Shown here in pieces: positions 27,110 through 35,120 of a stretch of 64,000 nt of DNA. The DNA is taken from the NCBI RefSeq assembly GCF_007971225.1, contig NZ_CP042435.1:3289501-3353500 (forward strand). Direction: 5' to 3'. Position numbers and translations under genes: made by a program. Below the pieces are notes generated by a model that saw only the letters and a program-made list of their open reading frames with translations, did no database searches and was not told the origin of the DNA. This DNA is from Panacibacter ginsenosidivorans. Lineage in GTDB: Bacteria > Bacteroidota > Bacteroidia > Chitinophagales > Chitinophagaceae. Positions within the stretch are counted from its first letter, which is position 1, and each line of letters begins with the position of its first letter.

Positions 27110-27260
27110 TCATCGGTTGTTGTGTCACTCACTTGTACGTTCGGGAAAGCCGTCGACAGTTGACAGTCGACTGTCGACAGAAGTACAAAGCTTTGAAGAG
27201 TGCGACGCAACGAAAGCTTCATACCTATTCAAATGCCTGGTACATAAAGTTTTTCAAAAA
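27110..27260. repeat. Compact inverted-repeat element (A left, B right) with inner palindrome
   Basis: The left core GTTGTGTCACTCACTTGTAC is at 27119-27138 and is perfect. The right core TTTGAAGAGTGCGACGCAAC is at 27192-27211. Between them lies a second hairpin with a perfect 9-bp stem, GTCGACAGT (27152-27160) and ACTGTCGAC (27170-27178). The element fills most of the 304-bp gap 27081-27384. Confidence 0.88.
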
Positions 27261-27384
27261 CAAATATGTAACTTACGTGTTAGAGATTAGTTCATTACCG
27301 TTATCCACGGCTGTTAATAAGAAGATAACGATGAATTCATTTTTGTAAAGTAATTGATACGTAACTTGAAAAAACTTCATTTAT

Positions 27385-27858
27385 ATGCGTTGGAGAAAAT
27401 TTAATGGCGAATCTATTAACCTGCCCATCAAAGATGCCGTAGAAGAAGCCATAAAAAAAGAAGCTGAAAAAGGCATTCATCTCAAAGTTTGCATTGGTAC
27501 AGACAGCCAGGTAAAAGGCGCTGAAACAGAGTTTGCAACTGTAATTGTTTTTCTGCGCGAACACAGTGGGGGCTTCATGTACATTCACAACGAAAAGACC
27601 AGGCATAAGTATAACATTAAAGAGCGTATGCTGGTAGAAGTTGCGAAGAGCATTGAGGTTGCATATGAGCTATGCAACCTTTTTATTCAGTACGATGTAG
27701 ATATGGAAGTGCACGCTGACATTAATACCAATCCGCAATTCAAAAGCAACGATGCCTTGCGTGAAGCCATGGGTTACATATTAGGAATGGGTTTTGCCTT
27801 TAAAGCCAAGCCTGAAGCCTTTGCCAGCAGTTGCTGCGCGGATAAGGTTTGTAATTAA
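27385..27858 (+). CDS. YkuK/DUF458 ribonuclease H-like protein
   Basis: 157 aa of the YkuK (DUF458) family, predicted to have an RNase H-like fold. Family landmarks are KVCIGTDSQVKGAETEFATV near the N-terminus, the acidic DVDMEVHADINTNP block, and the C-terminal GYILGMGFAFKAKPEAFASS. Conserved Asp residues in GTDSQ and HADIN could bind metal as in RNase H, but no activity is established. It is flanked by the repeat pair upstream and a convergent small membrane protein downstream. Confidence 0.85.
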   Translation: MRWRKFNGESINLPIKDAVEEAIKKEAEKGIHLKVCIGTDSQVKGAETEFATVIVFLREHSGGFMYIHNEKTRHKYNIKERMLVEVAKSIEVAYELCNLFIQYDVDMEVHADINTNPQFKSNDALREAMGYILGMGFAFKAKPEAFASSCCADKVCN

Positions 27859-27864
27859 GCTTTT

Positions 27865-28248
27865 TTATTTTGTATCTTCTTTTGTAAACTGGTTTCTTTT
27901 AAAAAGTATTATTGCTACTATTAGTAAAACAGCAAAGGCCGTTACAAATAAATAATATTGTTTGCTCGCTGTTTCATTTTGTTTTTGTATCTCCTGTTCT
28001 GCAATTGCCCTGATATTTTTTGCAAGCGTAGCACTATCAGGGCCGGGGGTAATTCTCTCCATGTGACCCAACTCTTTTTGTAATATACTGTCGGTTTGCT
28101 TTTTTACTTTATCTGCATCTTTTAACTCCTGTTCATATTCTATACTATCCTGTTGAAGTATTCTTTTGATACTGTCGTAATGACTTTTTTGTGCATAGCA
28201 AAAAGTGGTGCCGGATAAGAAAAATAAAATGATAGTAAGGTTCCGCAT
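27865..28248 (-). CDS. Unrecognised small exported protein with C-terminal membrane anchor
   Basis: 127 aa. A signal peptide (MRNLTIILFFLSGTTFCYAQ) is followed by about 70 polar residues rich in Gln, Glu, Lys and Asp with a coiled-coil feel (IKRILQQDSIEYEQELKDAD). A single C-terminal membrane segment (YLFVTAFAVLLIVAIILF) and a short charged tail complete it. This predicts a periplasmic coiled domain tethered to the inner membrane. I do not recognise the family. It is convergent with ykuK (6-bp gap) and divergent from the gene at 28328. Confidence 0.65.
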   Translation of the reverse strand: MRNLTIILFFLSGTTFCYAQKSHYDSIKRILQQDSIEYEQELKDADKVKKQTDSILQKELGHMERITPGPDSATLAKNIRAIAEQEIQKQNETASKQYYLFVTAFAVLLIVAIILFKRNQFTKEDTK

Positions 28249-28327
28249 ATAAAAGCTTTGTGAAAGATTAGTTGCAAATTCGGTAAAATAAATATCTTGT
28301 GCAGCACTAAGCTTTAAAAAGGGTTTT

Positions 28328-29503
28328 ATGCAATTAATTGAAGTGACTAATGCAGCTACAGCTGTAGATTTTATTAAGGTAAATGTGTTGATGAATCAAT
28401 CAAACCCGAATTATGTACGTCCGCTGGATAACGAAGTAGATGAAGTATTTGATAAAGCCAAAAATAAACATTACAAATACGGCGAAACAAAACGTTGGAT
28501 ATTAAAAGATAACAATGGAAAATTGATTGGCCGCGTTGCCGCTTTTACACATTCAAAGTATATAAATAAGGGCACGGAGTTTTCAACGGGTTGCGTTGGT
28601 TTCTTTGATTGTATCAATGATCAAATTGCAGCTAATCTTTTATTTGATGCGGCAAAGCAATGGCTCCAAAGCCAGGGAATGGAAGCAATGGACGGGCCCA
28701 TTAATTTTGGTGATCGCGATAAATGGTGGGGACTAATGGTAGAAGGTTTTGACAAAACTCCTATTTATGGAATGCCTTTTAATCCATCCTACTATGCACA
28801 ATTGATGGAAGGTTATGGCTTTCAGAATTACTATAACCAGTATTACTATGCAATGAATGTGGATGATCCTTTGCCTGCACGTTTCCCCGAACGCCATGCA
28901 AAGTTTGCTGCAAAGCCTGGTTATGCTGCAAGACATATCTCTATTAAAAACCTGGAAAAACATGCACAGGAATTTGCCACTGTTTACAACGCTGCGTGGG
29001 CCCAACATGGAGAAGCGAAAGAAATAACTGCTGAACAGGTAATGAAGCTTTTCAAAAAAATGAAGCCAATCATGGATGAAAGGCTCATCTGGTTTGCTTA
29101 TTATAAAGAAGAGCCCATTGCCATGTGGATCAACATTCCTGACCTGAATGAATATTTCAAACACTTCAATGGCAAATTTGGATTGATCGAAAAACTACGC
29201 CTGTTGTGGATGAAGAAAAAAGGCATGTGTAAAAAATTTACGGGTGTAGCATTTGGTATTGTTCCAAAATTCCAGGCACTGGGCATCGATTCTTTTATGA
29301 TCTATGAGGGAAGTTTACTGATCCAGTTCAAAGGCTGGTATCACACTTATGAAATGGGTTGGGCCGCGGACTGGAACCCCAAGATGCTGAATATTTATAA
29401 AAGCCTTGGTGGAAGCCAAAGCCGCCGCATGGTTACTTACCGTTATATTTTTGATACGAATAGAAATCCTTTTGAAAGACATCCTGTGATGGAGTATAAT
29501 TAG
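28328..29503 (+). CDS. Conserved hypothetical protein, GNAT-like
   Basis: 391 aa soluble protein of a family common in Bacteroidota without known function. The N-terminal part (WILKDNNGKLIGRVAAFTHS) and the C-terminal region (FGIVPKFQALGIDSFMIYEG and the following MGWAADWNPKM) look like acetyltransferase-type alpha/beta elements, perhaps a tandem or degenerate GNAT fold. No catalytic residue can be assigned. It ends 7 bp before a strong bidirectional hairpin and is convergent with the epimerase gene. Confidence 0.7.
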   Translation: MQLIEVTNAATAVDFIKVNVLMNQSNPNYVRPLDNEVDEVFDKAKNKHYKYGETKRWILKDNNGKLIGRVAAFTHSKYINKGTEFSTGCVGFFDCINDQIAANLLFDAAKQWLQSQGMEAMDGPINFGDRDKWWGLMVEGFDKTPIYGMPFNPSYYAQLMEGYGFQNYYNQYYYAMNVDDPLPARFPERHAKFAAKPGYAARHISIKNLEKHAQEFATVYNAAWAQHGEAKEITAEQVMKLFKKMKPIMDERLIWFAYYKEEPIAMWINIPDLNEYFKHFNGKFGLIEKLRLLWMKKKGMCKKFTGVAFGIVPKFQALGIDSFMIYEGSLLIQFKGWYHTYEMGWAADWNPKMLNIYKSLGGSQSRRMVTYRYIFDTNRNPFERHPVMEYN

Positions 29504-29510
29504 CTTATAG

Positions 29511-29543
29511 AAACCTGTTAGGTTTTTAAAACCTAACAGGTTT
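29511..29543. terminator. Bidirectional hairpin terminator between convergent genes
   Basis: A perfect 15-bp stem, AAACCTGTTAGGTTT and AAACCTAACAGGTTT, with loop TTA. It begins 7 nt after the stop at 29503 and ends 4 nt before the stop of the opposing gene at 29548, with A/T runs on both sides. It probably ends transcription from both directions. Confidence 0.85.
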
Positions 29544-29547
29544 TGTC

Positions 29548-30480
29548 TTACTGCTCCATCGTCCATATTGCTGTTTCTCTTATTCCATCTTGATAAGAAG
29601 TGGGTTCAAAATTAAATGCCTTATCAAATTTTGTTGAGTTGAATATATACGGAAACTGGCTCTGGTAAATCATTTCAACAGATTCTTTAATGGGCCTGTT
29701 AAATATACCTGCCAGTTGCATCATCCATACAGGCAGGGTAGAATAATTATTAAACACTTTCATATATTCTGCAGCCTGTTTAATAAATTCTTCCCCGGTT
29801 AATGGATGGCCTGCGGTAGGCACATGCCATGTTTGTCCAAATGCAGTGTCATCATTAGCCAGCATATACAAAGCTTTTGCGGCATCAGGTACATACGTAA
29901 ACGAATGTGGCACTTTTGCATTGGCCAGCCATTGAGCCTTTTTACTATTTTTTAAATTTTCAAAAACCAGCATATTAGGTACACTGGTTTTAAAACCTAC
30001 AGGCCCATAAAAATCTGCAGCTCTTGCAATCAACGCTTTTATATTTCCCATACGCATTTCATCAAGCAGTTGCGTTGCAATGGCTGCACGTATTTCTCCT
30101 TTTTTGCTGCACGGATTAAATGGTGTTTCTTCTGTCATTACACCATCCACTTTACCGTACATGTAAACGTTGTCAAAGAAAATTAATTTACTTCCAGCTG
30201 CTTTACATGCATTGATCACATTCGTCATGATCTTTGGCCAGCTTACTTTCCATACACGCACATCATATTGCAGGCCCGCCAGCAAATACACTACAGATGA
30301 TCCTTTTACTGCATTTAGAGTTTGTGTATAATTGGTAATATCAGCTGCAAAAATTTCCGCACCTTCTATCGGTTTTGGATTTCTCGAAACCAGTCTTATG
30401 CTTTCGTTATTGGCCTTTAATACAGGAACTAATTGACTACTTACTGCACCACCTGCACCAAGTATGGTATGAAGATTCAT
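29548..30480 (-). CDS. NAD-dependent epimerase/dehydratase family protein
   Basis: 310 aa from the ATG at 30480 (MNLHTILGAGGAVSSQLVPV), which opens directly on the Rossmann strand. The GTG frame start at 30567 lies inside a repeat arm and is rejected. This is an atypical SDR: the glycine loop is GAGGAVSS and the active-site Tyr is probably in NVYMYGKVDG. Members act on nucleotide sugars or flavonoid-like substrates; nothing nearby fixes the substrate. It is convergent with the GNAT-like gene. Confidence 0.82.
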   Translation of the reverse strand: MNLHTILGAGGAVSSQLVPVLKANNESIRLVSRNPKPIEGAEIFAADITNYTQTLNAVKGSSVVYLLAGLQYDVRVWKVSWPKIMTNVINACKAAGSKLIFFDNVYMYGKVDGVMTEETPFNPCSKKGEIRAAIATQLLDEMRMGNIKALIARAADFYGPVGFKTSVPNMLVFENLKNSKKAQWLANAKVPHSFTYVPDAAKALYMLANDDTAFGQTWHVPTAGHPLTGEEFIKQAAEYMKVFNNYSTLPVWMMQLAGIFNRPIKESVEMIYQSQFPYIFNSTKFDKAFNFEPTSYQDGIRETAIWTMEQ

Positions 30481-30544
30481 AGTGTACAAAAATTTATTTA
30501 CAATTAATAATGGGTAGCTTTTATGGGGGCGGGCTTTTGCAATA

Positions 30545-30740
30545 TTATTAAACTTTTGTTGTGTCACTCACTTGTACGTTCGGAACTTTTATGATCAGAT
30601 GAGAAGTGAAAGCTGAAAAGTCAAAGCATCTCTGCATCTTCACTTTTAACTTTTGCCTTTTTACTTGTTGCCTGAGGCAATGCTGTACAAGTGTGCGACG
30701 CAACAAAAGCATTATGCATATTCTATAGCCGGACTCACAA
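30545..30740. repeat. Compact inverted-repeat element (A left, B right)
   Basis: The left core GTTGTGTCACTCACTTGTAC (30558-30577) and right core GTACAAGTGTGCGACGCAAC (30685-30704) face each other across 107 bp. The right flank (AAAAGCATTATGCATATTC) runs into the RND gene, so that gene's last codons and stop lie within the flank. Confidence 0.88.
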
Positions 30741-33700
30741 TTATTTTCTTCTCTTTGGTTTCATCATGAATAACTTTTGGCGCTAAGAGTTTATACAACA
30801 CTGGCGTAACAACTCTTGTTAATAATGTTGAACTAATTAATCCCCCAATGATCACTAATGCAAGTGGCGAATATAATGGATTGTGTTCAAGCACCAAAGG
30901 TATTAAACCGCCGATGGCTGTTAATGTTGTAAGGATGATCGGTATGAAACGTGTTTCTCCGGCTTCTTCAATTGATTCGTTGATGCTCTTGCCGTTTCTG
31001 CGCAATTGATCTGTATAATCAACAAGCAGGATGGAATTTTTTACTTCAATACCGATGAGTGCGATGAGACCGATGACTGCAACAAATGAAAAAGTATTTC
31101 CCGAAATTAGTAATGCAGCAACTGCACCAATGATGCCGAGCGGTATTACAGATAAAACAATGAGTGTGCCTTTAAATGTTTTGAATTCTAAAATCAATAT
31201 GCCAAGCAAACCAAAGATGGTGATGAGAATAATGGTTCCAAGTCCGCCAAAGCTTTCCTGGCTTGCTTCTATGTCTCCTGCCGCAACATAATGCGTATCT
31301 TTTGGAAACTGCATGGCACCAAGCTTTTGGAGAATAACGTCTGTAACTTTTGCAGTGTTGTATCCACTCTGCACAAATGATGTAACGATCGTGTAGCGGT
31401 CTTTGTTGTAATGTTTAATATTTGTTGGTGATGTTTGAAATTCTATATCTGCAATTTGATTTAATGGAACGAGTACTCCACTGTAAGAAGCAACATAAAT
31501 CTTTTTAAACACATCAAAAGTTTGTTTGTCTTCATGTGGCAATGTGATGTTGATATTATGATCATCACCATCATCTTCCCTGTAAGTGCCAATGTTTAAG
31601 CCTGTTACAGCCATGCGGATGGTTCTGTCGATCTCACTGACAGCAATGCCAAGCATTGCAGCTTTGTCTTTATTTACTTTTACTTTTATGTCTGTTTTCA
31701 ATGTTGTAAGATCATTGTTCACATACATCGTGCCTTCTGTCTTCTTTAAAATATCTTCTACACGAAATGATAAAGCCCTTAATGTATCAAGGTTTTCGCT
31801 GAACAAACGAATTGCTATGGGTGCTTCTACCGGCGGACCTTGCTCAAAATCTTTTACTTCAATTTTTGCATTTGGATAATCTTTGAATTTGGTACGCAAC
31901 TGATCAATCAATTTTCTTTTATCTTCAGGGGGTGTTTCTTTTAGTTGTACAAATATTTGCGCTTTGTTATCTGCATTGCCAACTGGTACAACATTGTAGT
32001 AGATACGTGGATTACCATGACCAACATTTGTTGCATAATTCTTTAGATCAGGAATGCTTTTGATATTGCTCTCTACATAGTGTGCAACTGAGTCTGTTGT
32101 GGATAGATTTGTCCCCAATGGTGTTTCAATATTGATCATGAACATTGGTTTTTCTGACGCAGGAAACACACTAAAACCTACAACGGGAACTAATGCAATA
32201 GCTCCGACAAAAATTGCCAATGCAATAAGCAATGTTATATAAGGCTTTGCCAGGGCACGATGCAACAATCTTTTGTAAGATCCGCTGATCAATCTTTTCA
32301 AACCACGTAAGAATAAATTGCCTTCAGGATTTTCATGGTTGCTGAGAATGCGGCTTGATAAAAAAGGAATAATGGTCAGGGACACAAATAATGATGCAAG
32401 CACTGTTGCAACAACAGCAGCAGGTAAACTTCTTATAAAATCTCCTGCACCTTCCGGTAAAAATAATAATGGAAGAAAAGCAAAGATGAGTGTAGCAGTA
32501 CAACCCAATACTGCCAAACCAATTTGTTTTGTTGCAGCCATTGCAGCTTCGCGTTTGGAGTAACCATTGCGTAAGTAACGTTCTATGTTTTCTACAACTA
32601 CAATACTATCATCAACCAATAACCCAAGTGCCACAACAAAACCAACAATACTTAATTGGTTAATCGTAAAGCCAAATGAATCCAGAATGAATAAGCCAAT
32701 GGCAAGGGATAAAGGAATAGAGATCATTACCACTAAACCTGCACGAAAACCAAGTGGCAGCAGTGTTAGCAACACAAGAAAAATTGCGATGGCAAAATCA
32801 TTACTGAAGTGATTTAATCTTGTGTGAACGCTAGCTGCATTATCAAAACTTTGATCATATTTTATGCTCTTTGGTAATTCTTTTTGAAACTGATCCAGCA
32901 CAGGTTTCATTTCTTTCTCTACATCAAAAATGTTTGTACCCATCTTGCGACTTGCAGTTACAAATACACCGCGATGCCCATTAAGTCTTCCTATATAATT
33001 TTGTTCTTCATAATCAAACGAAACATCAGCAATATCTTTTACATAAACAGACTTCCCATTCACACTTGAAACGATTGTATTATTTATTTCATCAAGACTT
33101 TTATAATCACCACTTGTTTTTATATTGTATTTTCTTGTGCCTATATCGATACTACCACCAGGGATATTTACATTCTCACTTTGGATGGCACCAATCACTT
33201 TATTTAATGGAATTTTTTGTTGCGACATCTTATCAAGGTTCAGTGATATGCGCACCTGCTGCTGTGGAAATGCCCAGTTATCAACGTTCTTCAGTGATTT
33301 TATTTTTTCCAAACGTTCTTTCAGTTTCTTGCTCCACTCTTCCAGATCTTTATATGGAGTAGTCTCACTCATTAACGCGACCTGGATAATATTCACATCA
33401 CTCGGACTAAATTTCATTACATCAATATCAAAAATATCTGCAGGAAGATCAGGACGAATTGCATCCATTTCACGTACCATGTCCTGGTATTTTTTATCAG
33501 GAGCGGTTTCATATTTGAACTCAACAGTTATCACAGCAAGTCCGTCGTTCATCTGCGACCTTATTCGTTTAATATCATCGAGCTCGTTTATTTTTTTCTC
33601 GATAGGGTCAACAACAAGTTGCTCCATATCCCGAGGGCTCGTTCCCGGGTAAACCACCACCACATTGAATTGCGGCGCCTGGAAGTCCGGGTCTTCACCA

Positions 33701-33801
33701 CGCGGCATATTGAAAAAAGAATTCAATCCAATTGCAATCAGCATTACAAACACAATGAGTGTAAACTGATAATTCTTTACAGCGAAGTCTGTTATTTTCA
33801 T
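30712..33801 (-). CDS. RND efflux pump inner-membrane permease (HAE type)
   Basis: 1029 aa resistance-nodulation-division permease with 12 predicted membrane segments and two large periplasmic loops. It begins MKITDFAVKNYQFTLIVFVM. The proton-relay aspartates in the fourth membrane segment are kept (VALGLLVDDSIVVVEN). The length is normal for AcrB/MexB relatives, and the absence of heavy-metal-type charged residues suggests drugs or organic compounds. It is the last gene of a tetR-tolC-adaptor-RND unit. A repeat pair sits between it and the adaptor. It ends EYA inside the flank of another repeat. Confidence 0.92.
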   Translation of the reverse strand: MKITDFAVKNYQFTLIVFVMLIAIGLNSFFNMPRGEDPDFQAPQFNVVVVYPGTSPRDMEQLVVDPIEKKINELDDIKRIRSQMNDGLAVITVEFKYETAPDKKYQDMVREMDAIRPDLPADIFDIDVMKFSPSDVNIIQVALMSETTPYKDLEEWSKKLKERLEKIKSLKNVDNWAFPQQQVRISLNLDKMSQQKIPLNKVIGAIQSENVNIPGGSIDIGTRKYNIKTSGDYKSLDEINNTIVSSVNGKSVYVKDIADVSFDYEEQNYIGRLNGHRGVFVTASRKMGTNIFDVEKEMKPVLDQFQKELPKSIKYDQSFDNAASVHTRLNHFSNDFAIAIFLVLLTLLPLGFRAGLVVMISIPLSLAIGLFILDSFGFTINQLSIVGFVVALGLLVDDSIVVVENIERYLRNGYSKREAAMAATKQIGLAVLGCTATLIFAFLPLLFLPEGAGDFIRSLPAAVVATVLASLFVSLTIIPFLSSRILSNHENPEGNLFLRGLKRLISGSYKRLLHRALAKPYITLLIALAIFVGAIALVPVVGFSVFPASEKPMFMINIETPLGTNLSTTDSVAHYVESNIKSIPDLKNYATNVGHGNPRIYYNVVPVGNADNKAQIFVQLKETPPEDKRKLIDQLRTKFKDYPNAKIEVKDFEQGPPVEAPIAIRLFSENLDTLRALSFRVEDILKKTEGTMYVNNDLTTLKTDIKVKVNKDKAAMLGIAVSEIDRTIRMAVTGLNIGTYREDDGDDHNINITLPHEDKQTFDVFKKIYVASYSGVLVPLNQIADIEFQTSPTNIKHYNKDRYTIVTSFVQSGYNTAKVTDVILQKLGAMQFPKDTHYVAAGDIEASQESFGGLGTIILITIFGLLGILILEFKTFKGTLIVLSVIPLGIIGAVAALLISGNTFSFVAVIGLIALIGIEVKNSILLVDYTDQLRRNGKSINESIEEAGETRFIPIILTTLTAIGGLIPLVLEHNPLYSPLALVIIGGLISSTLLTRVVTPVLYKLLAPKVIHDETKEKKIIVSPAIEYA

Positions 33802-33884
33802 AAGAGAACTCTTGCCCTAAATCCCTAAAGGGACTTAAGATGATTATTAAATAAATTTATTTCTTACTATTTATTATAAGCCCG

Positions 33885-34020
33885 GCGGTTGAAGTTCTAT
33901 GAAGCTTTCGTTGCGTCGCACTCTTCAACGTTTTGTTCATTGCTGAGCATTGCGAAGAACTTTGAACTGAGTGACACAACAATCGATGCCATGAAATACT
34001 ATCGCTTGGTTACAAAAAAT
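33885..34020. repeat. Compact inverted-repeat element (B left, A right), shortest pair
   Basis: The left core GTTGCGTCGCACTCTTCAAC starts at 33910 and the right core TTTGAACTGAGTGACACAAC is at 33961-33980. Both arms carry a TTCAA/TTGAA change in place of TTGTA/TACAA, so pairing is preserved. The right flank reads ATCGATGCCATGAAATACTA and then GGTTACAAAAAA. It occupies most of the gap between the RND and adaptor genes of one operon. Confidence 0.88.
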
Positions 34021-34042
34021 TGCCTTATCTTTTTACTCCCCT

Positions 34043-34585
34043 TTAGGGGTTGGGGGCTCTTTTTACTACTGCATTTTCTGTGAGATAACTTGTGCCATCT
34101 GTTATGACCGCAGCAATATTTTCAAGACCATTTTTTACAGCCACTTTGTCATTATCAATAAAAGCGATCTGCACTTTTTTCTTTGTTACCGTTTTTTGAT
34201 CTGCATTGAGCACATATACATAACCTGTCTTTGCATCTGCCTCTGCAAGTGCTTCGATAGGAATCATGGTAACCTTTTGGACCGCGGTGCTGTTGAGTTG
34301 AATGTTTGCAAAAAACCCAGCCGCAAACTTTTTATCGCCAGGTAAAACTTTTACTTCAATTTCATAAGTGCCACTCTGCGGATCTGCTGCTTCAGCCATT
34401 TTGTTAATGATGCCTTTGAATGTTTCATCAGGATATGCATCGAGTGAAACTGTTGCTACATCTCCTTTCCGGAGGTTCGCCCAATCTTTATCGCTCACAC
34501 CAAAACGTACAACCCAATCATTGTTTGATGTGCCGTTCATCATCAACACTGGCGAACCTGTTGATGCAAGCTCTCCTTCATTCAT
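34043..34585 (-). CDS. RND periplasmic adaptor, C-terminal part (frameshifted gene)
   Basis: 180 aa. It begins MNEGELASTGSPVLMMNG, which is the second half of the lipoyl/biotinyl-like hairpin domain, then the beta-barrel (VVRFGVSDKDWANLRKGD) and membrane-proximal domains (KVTMIPIEALAEADAKTG). It lacks signal and coiled coil, so alone it is not a normal adaptor. It overlaps the upstream half by ATGA at 34585-34582 in the -1 frame. A single extra A in the six-A run just upstream would join both parts into a normal adaptor of about 353 aa. It is either a sequencing or true frameshift, or the second product of a coupled pair. Confidence 0.8.
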   Translation of the reverse strand: MNEGELASTGSPVLMMNGTSNNDWVVRFGVSDKDWANLRKGDVATVSLDAYPDETFKGIINKMAEAADPQSGTYEIEVKVLPGDKKFAAGFFANIQLNSTAVQKVTMIPIEALAEADAKTGYVYVLNADQKTVTKKKVQIAFIDNDKVAVKNGLENIAAVITDGTSYLTENAVVKRAPNP

Positions 34586-35103
34586 GATTTTTTGATGATT
34601 GTTCCATCTTCAGTTGCTCTTATTTGTGCATACTGCTGGTTGAATTTTGCAATGCGTAAACTTTCATTCGCAACATTCAATTGCGTTTGCACATTTTGCA
34701 ATTGTTCTAATGTTGCAGCAGTATCTGCAAATAAATTTTTAATGCGGTTCTCATCACGTATTGCTTTTTCAGTTGCCTGGCTTGCTTGTTGCACTTGTGC
34801 GTTGATCTCGGTCAGATCAAGCGTAGCAAGCAATTGGCCTTTGCTTACATGATCTCCTTCTTTTACATAGATCTTTGAAATAATACCACCGATCTTGAAA
34901 GAAAGTTTTGTTTCACTTGTTGATGCAAGTGAGCCAGAGTATTCAAGCTTTGATGCATAATCAGTGAATGTTACCGGTTGAGTTCTTACAACAACTGCAT
35001 CTTCAGCAAGTTTTGTTTGGGCTTTGTTTTCGCTGCATGATGCAAGGAATAATGCAGATGCAGCAATAAGTAATGCAAGTGGAATTGATAATAGCTTATT
35101 CAT
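34582..35103 (-). CDS. RND periplasmic adaptor (HlyD/MFP), N-terminal part (frameshifted gene)
   Basis: 173 aa. A lipoprotein signal (lipobox LFLASC) is followed by the first half of the lipoyl domain (GIISKIYVKEGDHVSKGQLL) and an alpha-helical hairpin (QVQQASQATEKAIRDENR to YAQIRATEDGTI). It stops at TGA 34582 right after the run AAAAAA. The next reading frame continues the family sequence without loss. In a working pump this protein links the RND permease to the TolC channel; it lies 17 bp downstream of the tolC gene. Confidence 0.82.
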   Translation of the reverse strand: MNKLLSIPLALLIAASALFLASCSENKAQTKLAEDAVVVRTQPVTFTDYASKLEYSGSLASTSETKLSFKIGGIISKIYVKEGDHVSKGQLLATLDLTEINAQVQQASQATEKAIRDENRIKNLFADTAATLEQLQNVQTQLNVANESLRIAKFNQQYAQIRATEDGTIIKKS

Positions 35104-35120
35104 AAAATAGTTTTTATAGA

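Noticed and set aside
26965-27348. A 127-codon frame across the cvpA end and the repeat pair
   Set aside because: It is antisense or out of frame with cvpA and then reads through the repeat arms, so its length is an accident of the arms being open in this phase.
34575-34600. Programmed -1 frameshift as the firm explanation for the split adaptor
   Set aside because: The A6 run could slip, but the upstream base does not complete a classical X XXY YYZ heptamer, and no strong downstream structure was found by eye. An indel is simpler, so it is kept only as an alternative.
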